Origin: Pseudomonas sediminis
GTDB taxonomy: Bacteria; Pseudomonadota; Gammaproteobacteria; Pseudomonadales; Pseudomonadaceae
NCBI RefSeq assembly: GCF_002741105.1
Contig: NZ_NIQU01000003.1
Coordinates: 186,001 to 250,000, forward strand
DNA length: 64,000 nucleotides
Reading direction: 5' to 3'
Every line of letters begins with the position of its first letter. Position 1 is the first letter of the stretch. The translations under genes were made by a program, and so were the position numbers. A model generated the notes under the pieces. The model was not told the origin of the DNA. It saw nothing but the letters and a program-made list of their open reading frames with translations, and ran no database searches. Positions 12,127 through 21,201 of the stretch are shown here, one piece after another.

Positions 12127-13122
12127 TTAAGCAATCGACTGATTAGATTGAAACCGTGCGTCCCAGCGCTGCTGGGCCTGCAGGAATGCCGCTTCACGAT
12201 CCAGGCCCAACCCGCGCAATGCGACGGCCATGGTGGCGATGACCGCCAGGCGACCGTAAGCGTCATCGTGCTCGCCGCGCCAGAAGGCGCCTAGCACGGC
12301 CGGGTCGAGTCGCTCGGGTTTGACATGGCGCTGTGGCGATAGCGCGGGCCATTCTTCATCCCAGTCCTCACCACCAAGCGTGCCGTATAGGTGGCAGGCG
12401 CCGTCCGGGTTGACCTCGATCTCGCCGCCTTCGCCCTTGATCACGATGGCGTGATCACCCAGCAGTCTACTGGCCTCGCGATGCACGGCCTGGTAACCGG
12501 GATGGAAGATGCTCTGCAGTCCACAGCGGGCAGCGAGCGGGTTGATCACTCGCGCCAGGGAATGGATAGGCGAGCGCAGGCCCAGGGTGTTGCGCAGATC
12601 GATCATGCGCTGAAGCGCCGGCATCCAGTCGCCCAGGTAGCTGTAGGCCAGGCTGTGTTGGTCGAGCGCCGCCTCCACTGCTTGCCAGTCCTGGCAGTAG
12701 GGGATGTCCAGTTGTTCCAGCAGTTGTTCGGTATACATGCGCCCTGCGGTATGCGCACCACCGCCATGCATGAAGATGCGTACGCCACTGGCAGCGAGGG
12801 CCTTGGCCGCCAGCAGGTACCACGGCAGATGACGTTTCTTGCCGGCATAGCTGGGCCAGTCCAGGTCGACCTGAATGTTCGGGGCGGCGAGCCGTGGGCG
12901 GATGGCTTCGGTGAAACCGGCGAGCTCTTCGGCGCTTTCTTCCTTGTGCCGCAGCAGCATCAGGAAGGCGCCGAGCTGGGTGTCCTCGACCTTGCCATCG
13001 AGCAGCAGGCCCATGGCTTCGCGGGCCTCCTCGCGCGTCAGGCTGCGCGCACCGCGCTTGCCCTTGCCGAGAATACGCACGAACTGGGCGAAGGGATGTT
13101 CGGCGGGGGTGATCAGGTTCAT
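12127..13122 (-). CDS. ybiB: YbiB/TrpD2-like protein (anthranilate phosphoribosyltransferase fold)
   Basis: 331 residues. It has the glycosyltransferase family 3 fold, with N-terminal helical domain (RSLTREEAREAMGLLLDG) and a phosphoribosyltransferase-like core, but it lacks the clean PRPP loop of TrpD. Family members bind nucleic acid rather than make tryptophan. The ATG at 13122 overlaps the tusE stop by 4 bp (ATGA), so it is the last gene of the tusDCBE operon; a TTG two codons upstream is less likely. The role is unproven. Confidence 0.85.
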   Translation of the reverse strand: MNLITPAEHPFAQFVRILGKGKRGARSLTREEAREAMGLLLDGKVEDTQLGAFLMLLRHKEESAEELAGFTEAIRPRLAAPNIQVDLDWPSYAGKKRHLPWYLLAAKALAASGVRIFMHGGGAHTAGRMYTEQLLEQLDIPYCQDWQAVEAALDQHSLAYSYLGDWMPALQRMIDLRNTLGLRSPIHSLARVINPLAARCGLQSIFHPGYQAVHREASRLLGDHAIVIKGEGGEIEVNPDGACHLYGTLGGEDWDEEWPALSPQRHVKPERLDPAVLGAFWRGEHDDAYGRLAVIATMAVALRGLGLDREAAFLQAQQRWDARFQSNQSIA

Positions 13123-13454
13123 AGGCAATTGGTCGGTTTCGGCAGGCCAGCGAGTTTGGCGGCGAGTTTGGCGGGGGTGCCCTTGAACAGGCGATTGAGG
13201 TGCAGGCTGTTGCCTTTATCCGTACCGAGCTTCAGAGCAGCGTACTTGATCAGCGGACGGTTGGCGGGCGACAGCTGAAACTCCGCGTAGAAGGCGCGCA
13301 GCAGGTCGAGAATTTCCCAGTGATCGTCACTCAGTTGCAACTCTTCCGCTGCGGCTAGCGCCTCGGCTATGGGGCGTGACCAATCCTGCAGGTCGATCAG
13401 GTAGCCGTCCTTGTCCAGGGCAATGTCACGTCCGCCGACGTTAAGCGTGCTCAT
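13119..13454 (-). CDS. tusE: TusE/DsrC-family sulfurtransferase
   Basis: 111 residues, ending PTNCL. The penultimate Cys110 is the sulfur-carrying residue that accepts persulfide from TusBCD and passes it to MnmA for 2-thiolation of U34 in Lys/Glu/Gln tRNAs. The DsrC motif DHWEILDLLRAFYAEF is present. It overlaps tusB and ybiB by 4 bp each. DsrC of sulfur oxidisers has a second Cys; only the C-terminal one is seen here, supporting the Tus role. Confidence 0.94.
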   Translation of the reverse strand: MSTLNVGGRDIALDKDGYLIDLQDWSRPIAEALAAAEELQLSDDHWEILDLLRAFYAEFQLSPANRPLIKYAALKLGTDKGNSLHLNRLFKGTPAKLAAKLAGLPKPTNCL

Positions 13455-13750
13455 AGCCAGCTATTGACCTTGGCGTAGCGGGTGCACAGCTCGACGAACT
13501 CTGGATAGTCGACGACCTGAGCGCGCTCGGGCGCCTGTAGCGCGCGGGCGGCCAGGTCTTCGTCCAGGGCGTAGAGCGCGACACTGGCAGGCATCAGCTG
13601 CAGCGCTTGCAGATTGGTCGTGCCGGGTTGCAGTGCATAGACTGCATCGCCAGTGAGCAGCAGGGCGTCGCCTGCGCCCAGCAAGCGCAGGCAACTGGCG
13701 AGGCGGCTATCGGTGAACGGCGAATGGGAGAGAATGTGCAGGGTGGCCAT
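13451..13750 (-). CDS. tusB: TusB (DsrH family) sulfur-relay subunit
   Basis: 99 residues (MATLHILSHSPFTDSRLASC). It is the smallest subunit of the TusBCD hexamer in tRNA 2-thiouridine synthesis. The TusB N-terminus MxTLHxLSHSP is clear. It is coupled to tusC (1-bp overlap) and to tusE (4-bp overlap). Confidence 0.92.
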   Translation of the reverse strand: MATLHILSHSPFTDSRLASCLRLLGAGDALLLTGDAVYALQPGTTNLQALQLMPASVALYALDEDLAARALQAPERAQVVDYPEFVELCTRYAKVNSWL

Positions 13751-14109
13751 CAGAGGGTGATCACCTGATCGTAGCGTTCGAGAAGGGCAGTCAGCTCGCT
13801 GTCGTCGAGTCGCTGTACTGCCAGATTCAGTTCGCTGTCGCCAAGGCCGCGCTCGCTCAGGCTGCGCTGGCTGGCGTACAGCTCCTCGACACCGAACATC
13901 GGTAGCGCCTGCAGGTTGGCGCCGAGATTTTTCTGCTGCAGCTGGCCGGGTTGCTGTCCAGCGCTGAGCTGAAAAACGCCGTCATCGAGAAACAGCATGC
14001 CGATGGGCAGGTCGAAGGCGCCGCCGGCCAGGGCGATATCCAGTGCCTCACGCGCTCCAGGGCCGCTCCAGGGAGCTTGGCGGCTGATGATCAACAGTGA
14101 CTTGCTCAT
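13750..14109 (-). CDS. tusC: TusC (DsrF family) sulfur-relay subunit
   Basis: 119 residues starting MSKSLLIISRQAPWSGPGAR; DsrE/F-fold subunit of the cytosolic TusBCD complex. Motif FDLPIGMLFLDDGVFQL is typical of the family. It starts immediately after the tusD stop and touches tusB, in the conserved D-C-B-E order. Confidence 0.93.
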   Translation of the reverse strand: MSKSLLIISRQAPWSGPGAREALDIALAGGAFDLPIGMLFLDDGVFQLSAGQQPGQLQQKNLGANLQALPMFGVEELYASQRSLSERGLGDSELNLAVQRLDDSELTALLERYDQVITL

Positions 14110-14502
14110 TCACTGACCTCCGAAGCAGACCAGGCGGTCGGCCTGTTGCGCGGCCTCATGCAACTGGCCCAAGCCAGACAGCTCCCATGGTGCCTCCAGG
14201 TTGGCAGCCGACCTGGCGTAGCGCTGCGCTTCTTCGGCGTTGAGTACACCACGGCGCAGGGCAGCGGCGATGCAGAGCACCGAGTCGAGCCCGTTGGCGG
14301 TAACGAATTCGCGCCATTCCCTGGGCAGATCCAGCTCGTCCTGTGGGCTGACCACGTTGCTGGAGGCGCTGTGCACGCCGTCCTGATAGAAGAACAGGCG
14401 AACGATTTCGTGGCCGCCGGCCAATGTCGCCTGGGCGAAGCGCAATGCGCGACGCGACGCGGGCTGGTGGGGGGCGGCGAACAGGGCGATGGCAAACTTC
14501 AT
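14110..14502 (-). CDS. tusD: TusD (DsrE family) sulfurtransferase
   Basis: 130 residues starting MKFAIALFAAPHQPA. TusD takes sulfur from TusA and carries it on a conserved Cys, here C77 in DSVLCIAAA. The family signature FFYQDGVHSAS is present. The ATG at 14502 gives the family length; the frame stays open far upstream but only into the leader and neighbouring terminator. First gene of tusDCBE-ybiB. Confidence 0.93.
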   Translation of the reverse strand: MKFAIALFAAPHQPASRRALRFAQATLAGGHEIVRLFFYQDGVHSASSNVVSPQDELDLPREWREFVTANGLDSVLCIAAALRRGVLNAEEAQRYARSAANLEAPWELSGLGQLHEAAQQADRLVCFGGQ

Positions 14503-14587
14503 GGGGCGTCCGACGAGGCAAAACTGGGCCAATGATAAGGCCAGGGTGCCTGGCAAACAAAGAATCACGAAACAGACGCGCAAGAAA

Positions 14588-14607
14588 AAGCCCGCCGAAG
14601 CGGGCTT
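14588..14607 (-). terminator. Terminator downstream of the BI-1 family gene
   Basis: AAGCCCGC (14588-14595) and GCGGGCTT (14600-14607) form an 8-bp stem with a CGAA loop; on the minus strand it is followed by TTTTTC. It separates the membrane-protein gene from tusD. Confidence 0.8.
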
Positions 14608-14626
14608 CCGGGGAGCCGCAACGCTA

Positions 14627-15295
14627 TCAGTCGTCGCCGCCCATGATGCCGAAGATCTGCAGCAGGCTGATGAACAGGTTGTAGATCGAGACGTACAGAC
14701 TGATGGTGGCCATGATGTAGTTACGCTCACCGCCATGGATGATGGCGCTGGTCTGGAACAGGATGCACGCCGAGGAGAACAGCACGAAGCCAGCGCTGAT
14801 CGCCAGTTGCAGGCCGCTAATCTGGAAGAAGAAGCTGGCAACAATGGCGCCCAGCAGAACGAAGAAACCGGCAGTGATGAAGCCGCTGAGGAAGCTCATG
14901 TCCTTGCGAGTGGTCAGCACGTAGGCAGACAGACCGAAAAACACCAGCGCAGTCATGGTAAAGGCAGAGCTGATGATTTCAGCGCCGTTCGCCGTACCGA
15001 GGTAGCGGTTCAGAATAGGGCCGAGAGTGTAACCCATGAAGCCGGTCAGCGCGAGGGTGGAAAGCAGGCCCCACGAAGAGTTGCGCAGCTTGGCGGTGAG
15101 GAAGAACAGGCCGTAGAAGCCAATCAGCACGACGAAAATGTTCGGATAAGGAACGTTTGCGCGCTGCGAGATGAAGGCAACCAGGCCGCTGAAGGCCAGG
15201 GTGATAGCCAACAGACCATAGGTGTTGCGCAGAACGCTGCTGACTTCCTGTTGCTCAACCTGAGAATGGTTGAGTGCGTAATCTCGCTCTTGCAT
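14627..15295 (-). CDS. Bax inhibitor-1 family membrane protein (YccA-like)
   Basis: 222 residues with seven predicted membrane helices. YccA-type BI-1 proteins sit in the inner membrane and, in E. coli, interact with the FtsH protease. The N-terminus [20 protein letters not shown] is cytosolic, and the C-terminal helix ends with the family [16 protein letters not shown] stretch. ATG 15295 is chosen over an upstream extension of 41 codons that lacks membrane-protein character. Located next to tusDCBE as in P. aeruginosa. Confidence 0.92.
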   Translation of the reverse strand: MQERDYALNHSQVEQQEVSSVLRNTYGLLAITLAFSGLVAFISQRANVPYPNIFVVLIGFYGLFFLTAKLRNSSWGLLSTLALTGFMGYTLGPILNRYLGTANGAEIISSAFTMTALVFFGLSAYVLTTRKDMSFLSGFITAGFFVLLGAIVASFFFQISGLQLAISAGFVLFSSACILFQTSAIIHGGERNYIMATISLYVSIYNLFISLLQIFGIMGGDD

Positions 15296-15378
15296 GGCGA
15301 CGCTCCTGTAGTACGAGGCTTTCAAATACGAATGCTCTGGATCATAACAGAGCAGGGTTGCCTGCCAAGACTTAGAGT

Positions 15379-15406
15379 TTGACAGTGTGTTGCGTTCCGG
15401 TAAGAT
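15379..15406 (+). promoter_or_regulatory. Sigma-70 promoter of tRNA-Ser
   Basis: TTGACA (15379-15384), 16-bp spacer, TAAGAT (15401-15406), 54 bp before the tRNA 5' end. Confidence 0.7.
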
Positions 15407-15459
15407 TGCCGCCCGCACTACTGCGGAGGTGAAAGTCTTGGCCTCTGCACTCAGTATCC

Positions 15460-15547
15460 GGAAGCGTGGCCGAGCGGTTTAAGGCAACGGTCTTGAAAAC
15501 CGTCGATGGGCAACTATCCGTGAGTTCGAATCTCACCGCTTCCGCCA
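15460..15547 (+). tRNA. tRNA-Ser (anticodon TGA)
   Basis: 88 nt with encoded CCA. Acceptor stem GGAAGCG pairs with CGCTTCC; the anticodon loop CTTGAAA gives TGA; a long variable arm marks a class II tRNA; the T arm contains GTTCGAATC. Confidence 0.96.
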
Positions 15548-15710
15548 AATCTCTAGATTGCTACGACGCAATTGCTGATCCTAATTTGGCGCTTGCTTTT
15601 TGACATCCGTGCGCCAAGCTAGGTCAGGCCCTGGCTTTTTGCTAAGGTGACCGGCAAGTTCAATCTCACCGTCGTTGCACGGTGGCTGACAAGGTGCAAC
15701 GAGGTGGCGA

Positions 15711-16355
15711 TTGATTAGGGTCCTGGTTGTCGACGATCACGATCTGGTTCGCACGGGCATCACCCGCATGCTGGCCGATATCGACGGTCTGCAAGTGGTA
15801 GGGCAAGCCTGCACTGGCGAAGAAGCCCTGCTCAAGGTTCGCGAACTCAAGCCCGATGTTGTCCTGATGGACGTCAAGATGCCCGGCATCGGAGGCCTGG
15901 AAGCCACTCGCAAGCTGATGCGCAGTCACCCTGATATCAAGGTGGTTGCCGTTACCGTGTGCGAGGAAGATCCGTTCCCGACGCGTTTGCTGCAGGCCGG
16001 CGCTGCTGGATACCTGACCAAGGGGGCCGCGCTGGATGAGATGGTGCAGGCCATTCGCCTGGTATTCGCCGGCCAGCGCTATATCGACCCGCAAATCGCC
16101 CAGCAACTGGCGCTGAAGTCCTTCCAGCCGCAAAACAGTGGCTCGCCATTCGATCTGCTGTCCGAGCGCGAGATCCAGATCGCCCTGATGATCGCCAACT
16201 GCCACAAGGTGCAGAACATCTCGGACAAGCTGTGCCTGTCGCCGAAGACGGTCAACACCTACCGTTACCGCATCTTCGAAAAGCTCTCCATCACCAGCGA
16301 TGTCGAGCTGGCTCTGCTCGCGGTTCGCCACGGCATGGTCGACGCCGTCAGCTGA
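15711..16355 (+). CDS. gacA: Response regulator GacA
   Basis: 214-residue NarL/FixJ-type regulator that, phosphorylated by GacS, activates the small RNAs rsmY/rsmZ and so controls secondary metabolism and biofilm genes. The receiver domain (1-120) has D8, D9, phospho-acceptor D54 and K104; the LuxR-type HTH is about 150-195 ([20 protein letters not shown]). It starts at TTG 15711; no ATG is available near [10 protein letters not shown] rare start may limit its translation. uvrC begins 2 bp after its stop. Confidence 0.96.
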   Translation: MIRVLVVDDHDLVRTGITRMLADIDGLQVVGQACTGEEALLKVRELKPDVVLMDVKMPGIGGLEATRKLMRSHPDIKVVAVTVCEEDPFPTRLLQAGAAGYLTKGAALDEMVQAIRLVFAGQRYIDPQIAQQLALKSFQPQNSGSPFDLLSEREIQIALMIANCHKVQNISDKLCLSPKTVNTYRYRIFEKLSITSDVELALLAVRHGMVDAVS

Positions 16356-16357
16356 TA

Positions 16358-18181
16358 ATGTCCGTTCCGTTCGATTCGAGTGCCTTCCTTGCGACCTGCA
16401 GTGGCCGCCCCGGCGTCTATCGCATGTTCGATAGCGAGGCGCGCCTCCTTTATGTCGGCAAGGCGAAGAACCTCAAGAAGCGTCTCTCCAGTTATTTCCG
16501 CAAGACCGGCCAGGCGCCCAAGACCGCCGCCCTGGCGGCGCGTATCGCGCAGATCGAAACCACCATCACCGCCAACGAGACCGAGGCGCTGCTGCTGGAG
16601 CAGACCCTGATCAAGGAATGGCGGCCGCCGTACAACATCCTGCTGCGCGACGATAAATCCTATCCCTACGTATTTCTCTCCGACGGCGACTTTCCGCGGC
16701 TCGGCATCCACCGCGGCGCGAAGAAGGCCAAGGGGCGCTATTTCGGCCCTTATCCCAGCGCATTGGCCATTCGCGAGAGCCTGAGCCTGCTGCAGAAGAC
16801 CTTCCTGGTTCGCCAGTGCGAGGACAGTTACTACAGGAACCGCACGCGCCCCTGTCTGCAGTACCAGATCAAGCGTTGCAAAGGCCCCTGTGTCGGCTTG
16901 GTCAGCCCGGAGGAGTACGCCGAGGATGTGCGCCACTCGGTGATGTTTCTCGATGGCCGCAGCAATGCGCTGAGCGAAGAACTCTCTGCCAGCATGGAAA
17001 AGGCTTCGATGGCCCTGGAGTTCGAGCGCGCCGCCGAACTGCGTGACCAGATTTCCATGCTGCGCCGCGTGCAGGACCAGCAAAGCATGGAAGGCGGTAC
17101 TGGCGACGTCGACGTGGTCGCTGTGATGCTCACCCCCGGGGGCGCTTGTGTGCACCTGATCAGCGTGCGTGGCGGTCGCGTACTGGGCAGCAAGAATTTC
17201 TTCCCGCAGGTGGCGATCGAAGAGGAGGGCGGTGACGTGCTGATGGCCTTCCTCGCCCAGTACTACCTGGGTAATGCCGAGCGCGACCTGCCCAGCGAGC
17301 TGATCGTTAACGTGCAGCACGAGGATTTCGCCACGCTGATCGAAGCCATCGAGTCACTGCGCGGTCGCAGCCTCAGCATCAGTTTGCGTGTGCGCGGCAC
17401 GCGAGCCCGTTGGCAGCAACTGGCTGTGACCAATGCTGAGCAGGCGCTGGCCGCCCGCCTAGCCAACCGACAGCATTTGGCCGAACGCTTCGAGGCGCTG
17501 GCTACCGTGCTGGAAATGGACGAACCTCCGCAGCGCATGGAATGCTTCGATATCAGCCATTCCAGTGGTGAGGCGACGGTCGCCTCCTGCGTGGTATTCG
17601 GCCCTGAAGGCCCGCTGAAATCTGACTATCGCCGTTTCAATATCGAGGGCGTCACTGCAGGCGACGACTACGCCGCGATGCACCAGGCGCTGACCCGGCG
17701 CTTCAGCAAGATCAAGGATGGCGAAGGCAAGTTGCCCGATGTGCTGTTGGTCGACGGTGGCAAGGGGCAGTTGGCCATGGCGCGCGAGGTGCTACAGGAA
17801 CTGGCCGTACCGGATCTGATCCTGCTTGGCGTGGCCAAGGGCACGACGCGCAAGCCTGGTCTGGAAGTGCTTTACCTGAACGACGCCGAGCATGAGTTCA
17901 CCTTGCCTGGCAATTCGCCGGCGTTGCACCTGATCCAGCAGATTCGTGACGAGTCGCACCGCTTCGCCATTACCGGGCACCGTGCGCGGCGTGGCAAAAC
18001 ACGACGCACCTCGACCCTGGAGGAAGTGGCAGGGATCGGCCCCAAGCGGCGGCGCGAGCTGCTCAATCACTTTGGTGGGCTGCAGGAATTGTCACGTGCC
18101 AGCGCAGAAGAAATCGCCAAAGCGCCCGGAATCAGTAAAAAGCTCGCCGAGTTGATTTATGACACTCTGCACAGCGAGTAG
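16358..18181 (+). CDS. uvrC: UvrABC system protein C (excinuclease)
   Basis: 607 residues. UvrC makes both incisions in nucleotide excision repair. The N-terminal GIY-YIG nuclease ([20 protein letters not shown]) makes the 3' cut, the UVR domain near residue 205-240 contacts UvrB, the RNase H-like domain ([27 protein letters not shown]) makes the 5' cut, and two HhH motifs end the protein ([18 protein letters not shown]). It follows gacA by 2 bp in the classical gacA-uvrC operon. Confidence 0.97.
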   Translation: MSVPFDSSAFLATCSGRPGVYRMFDSEARLLYVGKAKNLKKRLSSYFRKTGQAPKTAALAARIAQIETTITANETEALLLEQTLIKEWRPPYNILLRDDKSYPYVFLSDGDFPRLGIHRGAKKAKGRYFGPYPSALAIRESLSLLQKTFLVRQCEDSYYRNRTRPCLQYQIKRCKGPCVGLVSPEEYAEDVRHSVMFLDGRSNALSEELSASMEKASMALEFERAAELRDQISMLRRVQDQQSMEGGTGDVDVVAVMLTPGGACVHLISVRGGRVLGSKNFFPQVAIEEEGGDVLMAFLAQYYLGNAERDLPSELIVNVQHEDFATLIEAIESLRGRSLSISLRVRGTRARWQQLAVTNAEQALAARLANRQHLAERFEALATVLEMDEPPQRMECFDISHSSGEATVASCVVFGPEGPLKSDYRRFNIEGVTAGDDYAAMHQALTRRFSKIKDGEGKLPDVLLVDGGKGQLAMAREVLQELAVPDLILLGVAKGTTRKPGLEVLYLNDAEHEFTLPGNSPALHLIQQIRDESHRFAITGHRARRGKTRRTSTLEEVAGIGPKRRRELLNHFGGLQELSRASAEEIAKAPGISKKLAELIYDTLHSE

Positions 18182-18214
18182 AATGCCCGCTCACCTCGCA
18201 GCCTAGTTGTGCCG

Positions 18215-18775
18215 ATGAACATCCCCAACTTGCTTACCGTGCTCCGGGTCGCGCTGATCCCGGTCTTCATCCTGTTGTTCTATCTACCGTTCTCCTGGAG
18301 CTATTGGGCTGCCAGCGGCGTCTTCGCGATTGCTGCCGTGACCGACTGGCTTGATGGTTATCTTGCTCGTCGCTGGGAGCAGGGCACGCCCTTCGGAGCC
18401 TTCCTCGATCCGGTGGCGGACAAGCTGATGGTGGCGGTGGCGCTAGTATTGCTGGCGGCTGAACACTCCAATCTCTGGCTGACGCTGGCCGCGGCAACCA
18501 TCATCGGTCGCGAAATCGTCGTATCCGCTTTGCGTGAATGGATGGCCGAGATAGGCGCTCGGGCACATGTAGCTGTGTCCAACCTGGGCAAGTGGAAAAC
18601 TGCAGCACAGATGCTGGCGCTGGTCATCCTGCTGGGTAATCCGCCGGTATTTACCTTCTGGGTGGTGCTTGGATACATCCTGCTGGTGGTCGCAGCGGTG
18701 CTGACATTGTGGTCCATGGTGCAGTATCTACTGGCCGCCTGGCCGCACCTCAGCACCACCTCGGAAAAGAAATAA
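18215..18775 (+). CDS. pgsA: CDP-diacylglycerol-glycerol-3-phosphate 3-phosphatidyltransferase
   Basis: 186 residues, several membrane helices. It makes phosphatidylglycerol phosphate, the committed step to PG and cardiolipin. The CDP-alcohol phosphotransferase signature is visible from [14 protein letters not shown] to [13 protein letters not shown] 18215 ([12 protein letters not shown]) is the family start; GTG 18209 two codons upstream is possible. It follows uvrC by 33 bp, completing gacA-uvrC-pgsA. Confidence 0.95.
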   Translation: MNIPNLLTVLRVALIPVFILLFYLPFSWSYWAASGVFAIAAVTDWLDGYLARRWEQGTPFGAFLDPVADKLMVAVALVLLAAEHSNLWLTLAAATIIGREIVVSALREWMAEIGARAHVAVSNLGKWKTAAQMLALVILLGNPPVFTFWVVLGYILLVVAAVLTLWSMVQYLLAAWPHLSTTSEKK

Positions 18776-18794
18776 GTATTTTTGAATCAAAGGG

Positions 18795-18822
18795 TTGACG
18801 GCGCGATTCGATTCTATAGAAT
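18795..18822 (+). promoter_or_regulatory. Promoter of the tRNA Gly-Cys-Leu cluster
   Basis: TTGACG (18795-18800), 16-bp spacer, TAGAAT (18817-18822), 20 bp before tRNA-Gly. A GC-rich discriminator (GGCGCCCG) follows, typical of stringently controlled stable-RNA promoters. Confidence 0.65.
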
Positions 18823-18842
18823 GGCGCCCGTCGACAAGACAA

Positions 18843-18918
<76 letters not shown>

Positions 18919-18956
18919 GTTTTACACGAGTCGCCAAGGCGGCTCGTTTGCTTCAT

Positions 18957-19030
18957 GGCTGAGTTGCAGAGTGGTTATGCACCGGATTGCAAATCCGTGA
19001 ACGCCGGTTCGATTCCGACCTCAGCCTCCA
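18957..19030 (+). tRNA. tRNA-Cys (anticodon GCA)
   Basis: 74 nt: acceptor GGCTGAG/CTCAGCC, anticodon loop ATTGCAAAT with GCA, T arm CGGTTCGATTCCG, encoded CCA. Lies 38 bp after tRNA-Gly. Confidence 0.97.
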
Positions 19031-19035
19031 ATCTA

Positions 19036-19070
19036 AAAGGCCTCGTAGATCCATGATTTACGAGGCCTTT
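19036..19070 (+). terminator. Terminator after tRNA-Cys
   Basis: AAAGGCCTCGTA (19036-19047) pairs perfectly with TACGAGGCCTTT (19059-19070), followed by TT and AATT. It suggests tRNA-Leu downstream has its own promoter. Confidence 0.85.
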
Positions 19071-19152
19071 TTAATTCTCCCTGATGTGCTTTGACATGCC
19101 TTGCGAGGACAGGGAGGGCTGTATATAGTCCGGTCCTTCGCACAGCGCTACC

Positions 19153-19239
19153 GCCCGAATGGCGAAATCGGTAGACGCAGGAGACTTAAAATCTCTCGCT
19201 CGAAAGGGCGTGCCGGTTCGAGTCCGGCTTCGGGCACCA
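19153..19239 (+). tRNA. tRNA-Leu (anticodon TAA)
   Basis: 87 nt class II tRNA: acceptor GCCCGAA/TTCGGGC, anticodon TAA within GACTTAAAATC, long variable arm, T arm CGGTTCGAGTCCG, encoded CCA. Its 3' end borders the accessory island, consistent with use as an integration site. Confidence 0.96.
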
Positions 19240-19278
19240 CTATCCATGCGGGTTTCAAGTGATTGCGTCAGGTCTTAG

Positions 19279-19308
19279 CCAGTCCGCAATTATCTTTCCA
19301 GTCCGCAA
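19279..19308. repeat. Short direct repeat CCAGTCCGCAA (two copies)
   Basis: Copies at 19279-19289 and 19298-19308, start to start 19 bp. They lie between tRNA-Leu and the integrase remnant, where recombinase arm-type sites would be expected; that role is only a guess. Confidence 0.5.
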
Positions 19309-19386
19309 CTCTGCGCGTCGGTGTGAATCTCGTTCAAAGATACCTTGCTTTGACCGGATACTTCTCGACTATCAGGTCCGCAGGAA

Positions 19387-19566
19387 TCAGTCTCCAGCAC
19401 CCATGACGACTACTGTGTGCCCGAGTTGATCCCGCGCTTTCAGAATATCCCCACTCGATTCAGCCTAATCTGTGACGGCCTTGGCGCGCAGGTCGTGGAA
19501 CTGGAAGTAGGTTGGCCCTGATAACGCACGGCCAGCCGTTTGCCTTGAGCATGGCGACTCGCTTAA
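19387..19566 (-). pseudogene. Remnant of a phage/island tyrosine recombinase (C-terminal part)
   Basis: Reading minus, one frame gives GPTYFQFHDLRAKAVTD, an in-frame TAG, then AESSGDILKARDQLGHTVVV and a TGA. FHDLRAKA carries the conserved box II Arg region of tyrosine recombinases and LGHT the box II His region. There is no start codon, an internal stop, and the final catalytic Tyr segment is missing. It sits about 150 bp from the 3' end of tRNA-Leu, the classic position of an integrase. This is the wreck of an integrated element. Confidence 0.75.
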
Positions 19567-19596
19567 GCAAATCCTCATGGCGAGGACTGGCGGCCT

Positions 19597-19866
19597 CTAT
19601 GACGTTCGGCTCTTCGGCACAATGCCGACTTGCATCCCAAATGGATTGAACACGCCATTCAGGGTCTGCACGGTTGGATTCGACTCATCATGTTCCAGTT
19701 GCCGAAGGGCGCGCAGGGATAGTTTGCACATCTGTGCGAAACGGGCCTGCTGCAATCCGGTGATTTCCTTTCGTAATTTGCGTACAGCCTGGCCGATGGT
19801 CAATTCGCCCGATGCCAGTTGGGTCTGTATTTCGGTCAGAATACGGTTGCGCTCGATAATATCCAT
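19597..19866 (-). CDS. HipB-like XRE-family antitoxin/regulator
   Basis: 89 residues. The central region (KLRKEITGLQQARFAQMCKL to NPTVQTLNGVFNPFG) is a Cro/C1-type helix-turn-helix like HipB, which binds operators and neutralises HipA. An N-terminal segment of about 25 residues (MDIIERNRILTEIQTQLASG) precedes the HTH. Its ATG follows the hipA stop with no gap, and GGGAG near the hipA end serves as ribosome-binding site. In canonical loci hipB comes first; here it is second. Confidence 0.85.
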   Translation of the reverse strand: MDIIERNRILTEIQTQLASGELTIGQAVRKLRKEITGLQQARFAQMCKLSLRALRQLEHDESNPTVQTLNGVFNPFGMQVGIVPKSRTS

Positions 19867-21192
19867 TCAGACGAGCTCCCATCGGTTGAGTCTTTGATGA
19901 AGGGTCCGCAGCGCAATGCGCGGATGATTCATGGTGGCGTTTGGTAACCCCTGATCGCTCAGCAGGTCGGGAAGGGCTAGGAATTTTTTTGCTGCGTCTC
20001 TGAGTCTTTCATAAAGAATGTCGGTATCAGTCCATTTCGCGAGTGCGGCGCAGGCTTGGCGCCAGTTGACCTCGCCGGCAACCTCTATAGGTTGAGGCCA
20101 TTTTGTGGTGCGAGTGATGCCTTCATCATCCATCACCATTGGGGCAAGGTCGTAGATAGGGGCGAGTTTCAAACCTGTGCTGTTGCGCAAGATTGAAGTA
20201 TTGCGGCCATGGTTATCTGAGTTGCCAAGGATCTGGTTGAGCAAGTCTCGCTGTAGATACTCAAGGATCATGTCGCCAACTTGCGCGCCTTGCCCCGTCT
20301 GTTGCCACAGCCTGATCAAGTGGTTCAGAGCGTCGGTGTGCAGTAGGTAGCTGCCCGGCACGGTTACTCCTGCGAGTGAGTACAGGGACTCCATGGCGCT
20401 GCGCTCTACGCCTGCGTCGCTAATGTGACGATCAAAACGATGCATCCACAGGCTAGGCTTGCGGCCTTCCTCTAGCGCCAGGCCTTCTGCGGGTACGGTA
20501 TCCAGACCAAGCTGCTGAATGGCCCTGTAGTAGCTGAACTCGCTACGCAGAATGTCTTGGTCGGTCTGCCTAGCCTGGTTTCGCGCGAACTTTACAAACC
20601 AGTGGCGGGTTGCAGACTCATCTGGCAAGGCCGCATCCGGGTGCAGGGCGCCCTCGCGGTCTTCAGTCAGTAACAGTTTGGGTGCTTCGCCACCCGCGCC
20701 TGTGGCGCCACCGATAGCGGCACCCTGCTCGTAGGCGTATTCGAGAAAACGGGCATCGCGATTGATTATGTCCTCACGAGAGAAGCCTAACCGCGGGCTT
20801 TCCTGAAGCGCCGCTGCTGCCTCCTTGATGCGCAGGCTGCCCACCGGTGCTGGTGCGCACCGACTTAGCAAAAATAGATCCAGCCCAAGATTCTCGGGCT
20901 TTTGGTCACCCAGGCGCTGGAGCAGGAAGCGCCTTGCTGCTCCAGCGGGCAGTATGTCGTGCAAGAAGGCAGGCGCTTCGCTTGCTCGATAGGATTCCCA
21001 GTCCAGCGGCACTGTGGCGCTGACTGCATGCTCAAGGCGGCTGCCAATTTGCTGCAGCGTTTCAAGCAGATATGCCTGCTCATAGCCAAAAGAACACGCC
21101 CCCGCCAGGCCCGCCTCGGGCTGCTCGAAGTTGAGATGCATGGCGTCATGCCAAGCGTAGCCACTGTACAGTTGCAGGGTGAGGAAGTGCAT
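19867..21192 (-). CDS. HipA-family serine/threonine kinase toxin
   Basis: 441 residues. HipA kinases inactivate cytosolic targets (GltX in E. coli) and trigger dormancy. N-terminal HipA_N-like region about 1-125; glycine-rich loop GGATGAGGEAP at 161-171; nucleotide-binding Lys in FVKFA (K201); catalytic Asp in NSDNHGRN (D326); metal-binding Asp in APIYDLAP (D348). All key residues are intact, so it is likely active. The start has GGAG upstream and lies 10 bp from the first of three operator-like palindromes. No homologous neighbours suggest transfer. Confidence 0.88.
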   Translation of the reverse strand: MHFLTLQLYSGYAWHDAMHLNFEQPEAGLAGACSFGYEQAYLLETLQQIGSRLEHAVSATVPLDWESYRASEAPAFLHDILPAGAARRFLLQRLGDQKPENLGLDLFLLSRCAPAPVGSLRIKEAAAALQESPRLGFSREDIINRDARFLEYAYEQGAAIGGATGAGGEAPKLLLTEDREGALHPDAALPDESATRHWFVKFARNQARQTDQDILRSEFSYYRAIQQLGLDTVPAEGLALEEGRKPSLWMHRFDRHISDAGVERSAMESLYSLAGVTVPGSYLLHTDALNHLIRLWQQTGQGAQVGDMILEYLQRDLLNQILGNSDNHGRNTSILRNSTGLKLAPIYDLAPMVMDDEGITRTTKWPQPIEVAGEVNWRQACAALAKWTDTDILYERLRDAAKKFLALPDLLSDQGLPNATMNHPRIALRTLHQRLNRWELV

Positions 21193-21201
21193 ATAGGCTC
21201 C

